The notes below the pieces were generated by a model that was not told the DNA's origin, searched no databases, and saw nothing but the letters and a program-made list of their open reading frames with translations. Both the position numbers and the translations under genes were made by a program. Source: Drosophila miranda (lineage: Eukaryota; Arthropoda; Insecta; Diptera; Drosophilidae). From it: 64,000 nt of DNA. The stretch spans positions 26,601,657 to 26,665,656 of the forward strand of contig NC_046674.1 of NCBI RefSeq assembly GCF_003369915.1, written 5' to 3'. Below, one piece after another: positions 1 to 7,386 of this stretch. The stretch's first letter is position 1. Each line of letters opens with the position of its first letter.

Positions 1-441
1 GACACACGATACCGATACGTGCTTGAGTTCCATCGCCGATCGAAGACTGTTCTGGCCCACAAATATTTGCATTGAATAAACGAGGAGGAATCTCCTCAAA
101 GAATTCCACACCAGACTACAGATACAGATACAGATACAGATACAGATACAGATACAGATACAGATGCAGGATACTGGTGGAGCTCCTCTTGGATCGTCCT
201 GTGGGGCAGGTCGCCTAGGTCGGTGGAGTATTTTTGTGTGACTTTTGTCGGAATTAATCCGATTGAGGCATTTCTGAGGATGTTGGGTGGCAAGTGCTGC
301 ATGCCTGATAAATCGTGGGCTTTTGGGCCATTGGTTGAGCAATAACTCGCATTTTCCCGGACCCGGACCCAGACCCGGACCCGGACCCGGACCCGGATCG
401 GCCTCAATTCACGCATAAAATCCGCAATCAAATGTAAATGG
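1..441 (+). other. 3' flank of a gene copy lying left of the window
   Basis: Base 1 matches the 3' UTR of the complete copy at 6058, so the coding part of this copy lies outside the window. It has an AATAAA signal at 75-80, a CAGATA microsatellite at about 117-166 and a GGACCC-type microsatellite at about 357-396. No coding sequence is supported; the minus-strand ORF across it is a product of the microsatellites. Confidence 0.75.
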
Positions 442-1400
442 AACGAGGGGGAACGTTGTGAGTTGCTGCGGACACCGCAACTCTACGGTTATACCCGATA
501 CTAAGTCAGTATGGCTCTCCTCCGGCAGACGCCGCTAATATTAAACGACACGACAAAGAGTGCGTGCGAGAGAGACAGAAAATCAGTCTGAGCGTGACGT
601 CGGGCGCTGCGAAGCCAGTGCAAATTGATTTGTTCCTATTGGCTATAAAAATGATCTGATCTGATCCAGATTCAGATTCAGCAATCTGATAGATATGGTC
701 ATTATCTATGATTCTGCGTTTTTAGTTTTCTCGAATGTGCAATATTGTGGATGCAACAGATTTTCGTCCTTTGTGTGGGCGGAAGGGGGTGGGGCGAAAT
801 TTTGAAACAAACTCGTCTCGGTCCGATATATTAGGAGTGTGGATACCAAATTTGGTTGCTCTAGCTTTTGTAGTCTCTGAGATCTAGGCGCTAATGTTTT
901 ACTCTAAGCAAAGCCGCCTATGCTACGTGTGTGTTAGAGAGAGACAGGGCGAGAAAAAATGAAATTGTTTTCTTGATGCTGGCTATAATAATGATTCCGC
1001 AGTCTTAAAGATATGGTCATTCTCTACAATTCTACGTTTTTGGTTTTCTCATATCTTTAAAATTGTGGATGCCACAGATTTTCGTCCTTTGTGGGGGCGG
1101 AAGTGGGCGGGGCGAAGTTTTGAAATATTTTTGTAGCAGTGACATATCACAGAAGTCTGGATCCAAAACATCGTTGCTCTAGCTCTTATAGTCTTTGAGC
1201 ACTAGGCGCTGAAGGGGACGGACAGACGGACAGACGGACGGACGGACAGACAGACAGGGCTCAATCGACTCGGCTATTGATGCTGATCAAGAATATATAT
1301 ACCTTATGGGGTCGGAAACGATTCCTTCTGGACGTTACACACATCCACTTTTACCACAAATCTAATATACCCCAATACTCATTTTGAGTATCGGGTATAA
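442..1400 (+). mobile_element. ISY/DINE-1-like non-autonomous Helitron, copy 1
   Basis: The element starts at AACGAGGGGG and ends at ATCGGGTATAA. A subterminal TATACCCGATACT near the left end is matched by AGTATCGGGTATA at the right end, and a short 3' hairpin (ATACTCA-TTT-TGAGTAT) precedes the terminus. An internal GGAC/AGAC (GTCY) microsatellite lies at about 1215-1257. These are hallmarks of the Drosophila DINE-1/ISY group. It has no coding capacity. A GA-rich site lies at 936-957. The boundaries come from comparing the twelve copies in the window. Confidence 0.85.
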
Positions 1401-4389
1401 GGTTAGGTTAGGTTAACCCGGACGGCCCTCAGCGGGGCCACGCATAGGCCAATATGGCCCTTAGTTATCCGGATGGGGGTGTGTATGAACCGTCGCGGGA
1501 GTGTTAATGTGGTTTTAAAAAGTCCCCGAGAATCGAGGTGTTTTTAGCATAGGCCAGCAGTTCCTGTGGCGTCCTTTTGGAGGCATCTTCCAGTGATGCC
1601 AACACTGGGGCGCCCAGGTATCTCCTCCTTGCCCTTGAGAGAGCCGGACAGTTGCAGATGAGATGTTCCAGGGTTTCGATAGCCCCAGGTTCCTCACATT
1701 TCCTACAACTGTCTCTGTTGGTGATGCCTAGCTTTGCTGCATGTGCAGCAGCCAGACAGTGACCTGTTAGTATCCCCACTAGCAATCTACAGTCCTTTCG
1801 TGGTAGGTGCAGTAGGTAGTGGCTAAGTTTCTCGTTGCGCTCCTTGCACATTATCTTCGAGGTTCTGCAGGTGGTGGTACTCCTCCACCTGCTATCAGTC
1901 TGTGCTCTAGCCTGCTTCTCTAGATCGCCTTGCAGCGTTCTGAGGGAGACAGGCACGTTCTCGGTTCTCCTATTCTCCAGCCCGACGCCTTCCTTATCTA
2001 GTACGTCCGCCGCTTCGTTTCCTTCGATGCCCTGGTGGCTGGGAACCCAATAGATCCGCACTGTCTTTGTCGTGCTTAGGATGTCTAATGCCTCCCTGCT
2101 CGCCAAGACACTTCTGGAACTGACCGCGGACGACTGCATGGATCTTATCGCCGCTTGGCTGTCGACGAATAGGTTGACCGCATCGTGTGCTCGTTCTGTT
2201 AGGAGAGCGACCTCCGCTGCCTTCCCGATGGCAAAAACTTCTGCCTGGAATATGCTGCATTGGTCCGGTAGCTTATACGACAGCCTTATCTCAGGGTCTG
2301 TACAGTATAGGCCCGCTCCTACTCCTCCTTCCATCTTGGAGCCGTCTGTGTATATATTGAGGTGCTCAGTTTGGTCCCTTCCAATTTTCCAGTCTTCAGG
2401 TCCCAAAGATGTGGTTGTTTTGACGTCAAGGCAAGTTTGGGGGGTCATGTAATCAGTTGATCTGGTCATGGCCCTGCCAATTGAACTGTGCCCGTATCCT
2501 TGTATGGATAGGTTTCCTGATGCTATAAGGCGTTGTGCTGCCTTTCCCGCAATCAGGCGAGCGTGAATGTCCAGGGGGTCGATTCCGAGTATAGTTTCGA
2601 GTGCTTTTGTTGGGGTTGACCTCAGCGCCCCTGTAATACAGAGCAGAGCCTGTCGCTGAGTCTTTTCCTTAAGCTTATGGTATGTCTTCTTTTCAATAGC
2701 CTGCCACCACACTAAGGCTCCATACAGCAGAGTTGGTCGCACCACCGAGATGTAGATCCAGTGCATTAGAGCAGGTGACAGGCCCCATGTGCTGCTGAGC
2801 ATCTTCTTGGATGCATAAAGCGCAATGGTAGCCTTCTTCACCCTTTCCACTACATTGGGCCTCCATGCCAGCTTGCTGTCCAGTACTGTGCCTAGGTATT
2901 TCACCTGTGATTTTGGAGTCAGCCTAGTTTGGTCAATTTTCGGGGGGGTCCATATCGGTACCTTGTACCTCTTGGTAAAGAGGATGAGGTCCGTCTTGTC
3001 CGCGTTGATACTGAGTCCTACCTCTTCCGCCCACTCACGTATCTCCCTGAGTGTACGTTCCATTATGGAGCTGAGGGTCGATGGACATACACCCGTAATA
3101 AGTATGCTTATGTCATCTGCATAGGCTGTTATTTTTGGGGCCTTCCTTTCAAATCTCTTAATGAGGTCGTCGACCACCAAATTCCATAGTAGTGGCGATA
3201 GGACTCCACCTTGAGGTGTGCCTCTGTGTGCCCCCTTTACCATGGAAGCGGTGCCCCACTCCGATTGCACCCGTCTACAACTTAGGAGGTTTTTGATCCA
3301 GACGTTGATTGCAGGGTGTATGTTATTCGCTTCTAGGCGACTTGTTATTGCGGTTGTTGCCACGTTTTTGAATGCTCCTGAGATGTCCACAAATGCTCCC
3401 AAAGCATACTTTTTGTTGTGAAGGGCGCTCTCGATGGTGGCTACTAGCGAGTGTAGTGCCGTCTCCACTGATTTCCCCTTGGTGTAGGCGTGTTGGTTTA
3501 TTGACATCAGTCCCCCTACCTCATTCCTGATGTGTAAATCCAACAGCTTTTCTAGTGTTTTTAGTAGAAAGGAGGTAAGGCTTATCGGTCTGTAATCCTT
3601 GGGACTCACGTGGCTGCACTTTCCTGCCTTAGGGAGGAAGACAACTCTCGAGGTTCTCCATTGGATGGGGATATAGCCTGTACTTAGGCATGCTGAGTAT
3701 ATTGCGAAGAGCCATGGGGTAATAACCTCTTTGGTCAACTGCATCATGGCTGGGAATATCCCGTCCAGTCCTGGTGCTTTTATGGCCGCGAAGGAGTCTA
3801 TGGCCCAGTGGATTCTCTTAGTGGTTAACAGACCTATTAGGGGGTGCTGTTCCTCAGTTGCTAGGTCCTGATGCTCCTTGGCGTCAGTGACCTCGGTGCA
3901 TCCAGGGAAGTGCGCCTCCATTAGGGCTGTTAGGGCTTCTTTACTGCCCTCTGTCCACTGTCCGTTGTCTAGTTTTAGTTGGCTCTGTACTGTGGGCTGC
4001 TTTGAGAGCAGCTTCCGGAGCCTAGCGGTTTCGGGCACTTTCTCAATGTTGGAGCAGAAGTTTCTCCACGAGTTCCTTTGTGCCTTACGTATTTCCTTCT
4101 TGTAGATCCTAAGTAGGATTTTATATTCCTCATTGACAATCTCTTCGTTCGCTTGTTTGGCGATCTTGAAGAATTCCTTGAGGTTGTTCCTCTGGAGAGA
4201 GAGATCTCGGTTCCACCAGAGTGGCTTGGACCTCCTCTTCGTTCTCGAGGGTTTGCACGATGCATGGTAGGCGTTCAGTAACTCGTTGGATAGGGTCTTT
4301 AGGGAGGAGGTCTTTTGGGGAGAGTGAAACTTGCTCCAAAACTTTTGAAGGCAAAGAAAGTGAATTTCAACCGTAAATCGGGGTCGCAT
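1401..4389 (-). mobile_element. 5'-truncated LINE (RNase H-bearing), copy 1
   Basis: The element covers the 3' UTR (1401-1503, ending next to the Helitron with a TAACC-type tail on its own strand) and the RT-RNase H ORF. The endonuclease domain and first ORF of a full element are absent. The same 5' end occurs in all eight modules, so this is one insertion copied with its unit rather than eight insertions. Confidence 0.88.
1504..4389 (-). CDS. LINE ORF2 fragment: reverse transcriptase + RNase H, open copy 1
   Basis: This 961-codon ORF begins in the linker between endonuclease and RT (KPLWWNRDL at residues 55-63). RT spans about 200-500: APGLDG 205-210, motif A with Asp335, TPQGG 391-395, and the YADD box 423-426. 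RNase H spans about 675-800 with Asp682, Glu717, Asp743, His785 and Asp795. A CX2CX10HX4C knuckle (C895, C898, H909, C914) is near the end. This layout fits the I/LOA group of Drosophila non-LTR elements. Without an endonuclease it could not nick target DNA in the usual way, and no LINE promoter is visible; transcription would have to start in the spacer it shares head-to-head with the tail-anchored gene. The start ATG lies at the truncation point and is probably accidental. Copy-specific changes include Asn341Lys next to motif A and Asp798 where other copies have Ala. Confidence 0.85.
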   Translation of the reverse strand: MRPRFTVEIHFLCLQKFWSKFHSPQKTSSLKTLSNELLNAYHASCKPSRTKRRSKPLWWNRDLSLQRNNLKEFFKIAKQANEEIVNEEYKILLRIYKKEIRKAQRNSWRNFCSNIEKVPETARLRKLLSKQPTVQSQLKLDNGQWTEGSKEALTALMEAHFPGCTEVTDAKEHQDLATEEQHPLIGLLTTKRIHWAIDSFAAIKAPGLDGIFPAMMQLTKEVITPWLFAIYSACLSTGYIPIQWRTSRVVFLPKAGKCSHVSPKDYRPISLTSFLLKTLEKLLDLHIRNEVGGLMSINQHAYTKGKSVETALHSLVATIESALHNKKYALGAFVDISGAFKNVATTAITSRLEANNIHPAINVWIKNLLSCRRVQSEWGTASMVKGAHRGTPQGGVLSPLLWNLVVDDLIKRFERKAPKITAYADDISILITGVCPSTLSSIMERTLREIREWAEEVGLSINADKTDLILFTKRYKVPIWTPPKIDQTRLTPKSQVKYLGTVLDSKLAWRPNVVERVKKATIALYASKKMLSSTWGLSPALMHWIYISVVRPTLLYGALVWWQAIEKKTYHKLKEKTQRQALLCITGALRSTPTKALETILGIDPLDIHARLIAGKAAQRLIASGNLSIQGYGHSSIGRAMTRSTDYMTPQTCLDVKTTTSLGPEDWKIGRDQTEHLNIYTDGSKMEGGVGAGLYCTDPEIRLSYKLPDQCSIFQAEVFAIGKAAEVALLTERAHDAVNLFVDSQAAIRSMQSSAVSSRSVLASREALDILSTTKTVRIYWVPSHQGIEGNEAADVLDKEGVGLENRRTENVPVSLRTLQGDLEKQARAQTDSRWRSTTTCRTSKIMCKERNEKLSHYLLHLPRKDCRLLVGILTGHCLAAAHAAKLGITNRDSCRKCEEPGAIETLEHLICNCPALSRARRRYLGAPVLASLEDASKRTPQELLAYAKNTSILGDFLKPH

Positions 4390-5157
4390 CTCCCCACCCC
4401 CTCACCCCCTCGCCCCACCCCTTTTAGCCGCTGCCTCGTTGCTGTAACAAATTGATAGGCGCTTAGAGCCGCCTGCCGCTTGCCGGTTGCTGGAAAGTGA
4501 AATTATTTCTATTTACGCTTCAATTATTGAATGATTTTCGTTCATTTATTGGCCGGCCATTTACTGCGATGGTGGATGGGGGACATCGCAAGCATCGCAG
4601 GAAGTCCAAAGGATCTTTATTAAATAAAGTTCGTTAATATGAATAATAATATTTAATAATAAAATATAATAAATCAAATATTTATATATTTAAGTAAAAT
4701 ATTTTTATATTTCAAATAATTATAATAAATAATAAATATGTATGTATATATTACATTTATTTTTGTTTCAATACTGAAGAGATTGTGCCACACATTGCAA
4801 CAACAGAGCACGGGTCGCAGGAACAGCCCCGGATCGGTCGGCCCTCAGGCCCATTGTATCGTCCATCGCAATCCCATCGGGTCCATCCTGGCGCAGGGAC
4901 CTCCACAAAGTGAATGGAATCGTATTCGTATTCGTATTCGTAGTAGGCGTGCCCTCCTCGACAGAGTACTCAGATTTGTGCCCACAAATTGTCAGGAATC
5001 GTGCCAGTCAGTCCAGTCGGAGTTTAATTCAGAATCGAAAAGGTTTTCGTCGGCTTGAGAGCTTTGTGAATTGTGAAATTGTTGTTTGGAGTTTTGTTTG
5101 TGTTTCTCGATTTTCATTTTTCATTTTTCAGTTTTCGATTTTTGTTATTTGTTCGAA
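4390..5157 (+). promoter_or_regulatory. spacer and putative promoter / 5' UTR of the tail-anchored gene, module A1
   Basis: Contents, left to right: a C-rich block at 4392-4421 whose minus strand has four or more runs of at least four G; about 200 bp of unrecognised sequence; a very AT-rich block at about 4630-4770; a conserved segment with ATTCGT x3 at 4924-4941; an initiator-like TCAGTC at 5008-5013; and a pyrimidine-rich stretch ending TTTTTCAG shortly before the ATG that resembles a splice acceptor. No TATA box can be assigned with confidence because of the AT-rich block. The start site and any 5' UTR intron are inference. Confidence 0.4.
4392..4421 (-). other. G-quadruplex candidate at the LINE 5' junction
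   Basis: On the minus strand this block has five closely spaced runs of four or five G separated by 1-3 bases. It directly abuts the truncated LINE start in every module; in A2 one run is interrupted. Confidence 0.6.
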
Positions 5158-5976
5158 ATGGACCTGGACCTCCTTTCCAGTAAGGAGTCGTTGGACAAGT
5201 GCGTGGAGTTTGACCTGCCCCCGGTCGCGGTGGGCGACAGCACCCGCGGATGCATCATCCGTAACCTGCGCGTTGCCATTTCGGGCACGTTCCAGAGCAA
5301 ACCGAAGGCTGCTGCTTCGGCCAAGAAGAACGCGACTCCTGGGCGTGGCACCACACGCGGCGGCAAGGCGACTCCTGGGCGTGGCACCACACGCGGCGGC
5401 AACGCGACGCCCGCAGCGGAGACCGGGGGACGTCCGAGTCGCAACAGCAGCAAGCAGAGCGCTCCTCCTGGTCGTCGCGCGATTTCCCAAGGCCTGGACA
5501 ACCCACCCGTCCGGGGGCGCTCTGTGGGAGGGTACTCGCTGCGCAGTCGCAGCGCTGTGTCGATGGCCAGGGCCAGAGTGCTGATCACATCCTTGCCAGG
5601 CGAACGGCGGGAGGAGGACGCACCCCAAGGCCGCTGCTACGGACCGCAGAGACGCCGCTCGTACCTGGATCTGGACCAGGATCTGGCCCAGCTGAACTGG
5701 ACCGGCCATCAGGAGGATGCTGGCCCACGCCACCCATTCAGCGGCTCGGCTCGTCGCCAGGGCGGGCGGGGGGCGCCTCTCCACCCGGGCACCCGCATGG
5801 AGCCCGCCGGGCAGAGCCACTCACAGGTGTCCGTGCCCCCCATGGCACACTTCCGTCGGCTATGCCGCGCTCTGGATCGTCACTACAGTCCCCTGTCGCA
5901 CTTCCTCGTGTTCCTGGCTGGGATGCTGGCCACTCTGCTGTGCGTGGCCCTGACGCCCGCCAACCAATATCTCTAA
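5158..5976 (+). CDS. tail-anchored basic protein of unknown function, copy G1 (complete)
   Basis: This single-exon gene has 272 codons. The ATG at 5158 is the first ATG in frame, with G at -3 and +4; the frame is open further upstream but only from a TTG. Residues 1-45 are a mixed acidic/hydrophobic N-terminus. Residues 59-82 hold two copies of a 12-residue repeat, ATPGRGTTRGGK. Residues 83-210 are rich in Arg, Gly, Ser and Pro, including YSLRSRS at 126-132. Residues about 247-266 form one hydrophobic segment five residues or so from the C-terminus, so a tail-anchored topology with a basic cytoplasmic or nucleoplasmic body is likely. I do not recognise the family; an ER or inner nuclear membrane protein is a guess from composition. 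The 3' UTR has AATAAA at 6132-6137. This copy alone has Gly205 where others have Val. Confidence 0.75.
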   Translation: MDLDLLSSKESLDKCVEFDLPPVAVGDSTRGCIIRNLRVAISGTFQSKPKAAASAKKNATPGRGTTRGGKATPGRGTTRGGNATPAAETGGRPSRNSSKQSAPPGRRAISQGLDNPPVRGRSVGGYSLRSRSAVSMARARVLITSLPGERREEDAPQGRCYGPQRRRSYLDLDQDLAQLNWTGHQEDAGPRHPFSGSARRQGGRGAPLHPGTRMEPAGQSHSQVSVPPMAHFRRLCRALDRHYSPLSHFLVFLAGMLATLLCVALTPANQYL

Positions 5977-6412
5977 AAAGACTTGCACTCGAACACTGAA
6001 AGGGGCAGCGGTTTCCACAACGGGCTGCAGATACACCATACACTACGCAAGATACACGACACACGATACCGATACGTGCTTGAGTTCCATCGCCGATCGA
6101 AGACTGTTCTGGCCCACAAATATTTGCATTGAATAAACGAGGAGGAATCTCCTCAAAGAATTCCACACCAGACTACAGATACAGATACAGATACAGATAC
6201 AGATACAGATACAGGATACTGGTGGAGCTCCTCTTGGATCGTCCTGTGGGGCAGGTCGCCTAGGTCGGTGGAGTATTTTTGTGTGACTTTTGTCGGAATT
6301 AATCCGATTGAGGCATTTCTGAGGATGTTGTGTGGCAAGTGCTGCATGCCTGATAAATCGGACCCGGATCGGCCTCAATTCACGCATAAAATCCGCAATC
6401 AAATGTAAATGG
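5977..6412 (+). other. 3' UTR and downstream flank of G1
   Basis: The interval holds the poly(A) signal AATAAA at 6132-6137, a CAGATA microsatellite at about 6175-6213 and a contracted GGACCC tract. About 80 bp that other modules carry before the GGACCC tract is deleted here and in module A2 (AAATCGGACCCGGATCGG junction), so A1 and A2 are close relatives. Confidence 0.7.
6132..6137 (+). terminator. poly(A) signal AATAAA of G1
   Basis: A canonical hexamer about 155 nt after the stop codon. It is conserved in the 3' flanks of G0, G2, G4, G5, G6 and G8, and is missing from G3 and G7 because the deletion there ends just after it. Confidence 0.65.
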
Positions 6413-7386
6413 AACGAGGGGGAACGTTGTGAGTTGCTGCGGACACCGCAACTCTACGGTTATACCCGATACTAAGTCAGTATGGCTCTCCTCCGGCAGA
6501 CGCCGCTAATATTAAACGACACGACAAAGAGTGCGTGCGAGAGAGACAGAAAATCAGTCTGAGCGTGACGTCGGGCGCTGCGAAGCCAGTGCAAATTGAT
6601 TTGTTCCTATTGGCTATAAAAATGATCTGATCTGATCTGATCCAGATTCAGCAATCTGATAGATATGGTCATTATCTATGATTCTGCGTTTTTAGTTTTC
6701 TCGAATATGCAATATTGTGGATGCAACAGATTTTCGTCTTTTGTGTGTGCGGAAGGGGGTGGGGCGAAATTTTGAAACAAACTCGTCTCGGTCCGATATA
6801 TTAGGAGTGTGGATACCAAATTTGGTTGCTCTAGCTTTTGTAGTCTCTGAGATCTAGGCGCTAATGTTTTACTCTAAGCAAAGCCGCCTATGCTACGTGT
6901 CTGTTAGAGAGAGACAGGGCGAGAAAAAATGAAATTGTTTTCTTGATGCTGGCTATAATAATGATTCCGCAGTCTTAAAGATATGGTCATTCTCTACAAT
7001 TCTACGTTTTTGGTTTTCTCATATCTTTAAAATTGTGGATGCCACAGATTTTCGTCCTTTGTGGGGGCGGAAGTGGGCGGGGCGAAGTTTTGAAATATTT
7101 TTGTAGCAGTGACATATCACAGAAGTCTGGATCCAAAACATCGTTGCTCTAGCTCTTATAGTCTTTGAGCACTAGGCGCTGAAGGGGACGGACAGACGGA
7201 CAGACAGACAGACGGACAGACGGACGGACGGACAGACAGACAGGGCTCAATCGACTCGGCTACTGATGCTGATCAAGAATATATATACCTTATGGGGTCG
7301 GAAACGATTCCTTCTGGACTTTACACACATCCACTTTTACCACAAATCTAATATACCCCAATACTCATTTTGAGTATCGGGTATAA
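6413..7386 (+). mobile_element. ISY/DINE-1-like Helitron, copy 2
   Basis: Same ends and subterminal repeats as copy 1, with a GTCY tract that is slightly longer. Array-type sequence throughout (right end reads TATATACCTTATGGGG). Confidence 0.85.

Larger units (their letters stand above)
442..6412 (+). repeat. tandem module A1 (Helitron + antisense LINE + tail-anchored gene)
   Basis: The 5971-bp interval runs from one ISY-like Helitron start to the next. The same order recurs in seven more modules. This is one of the least damaged units: both the LINE ORF and the gene are open. Confidence 0.9.

Noticed and set aside
96-431. Minus-strand ORF with RVRVRV and SVSVSV repeats
   Set aside because: Translation of the GGACCC and CAGATA microsatellites downstream of the gene.
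1215-1257. Regularly spaced short repeats considered as CRISPR-like
   Set aside because: Pure GGAC/AGAC microsatellite without spacers, in a eukaryotic Helitron.
2825-3124. Plus-strand ORFs opposite the LINE
   Set aside because: Antisense shadows of the RT ORF, repeated in each module.
5086-5157. 24-codon N-terminal extension of the tail-anchored gene
   Set aside because: It begins with TTG, not ATG, and reads a T-rich untranslated stretch. The ATG at 5158 is the first in frame.
4910-5584. ORF with FVFVFV repeat upstream and overlapping the gene
   Set aside because: Produced by the ATTCGT microsatellite and an alternate reading of the gene.
5128-5820. 230-codon minus-strand ORF opposite the tail-anchored gene
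   Set aside because: A shadow of a GC-rich coding frame. Arg/Ala/Cys-rich, no domain, recurs only because the gene is repeated.
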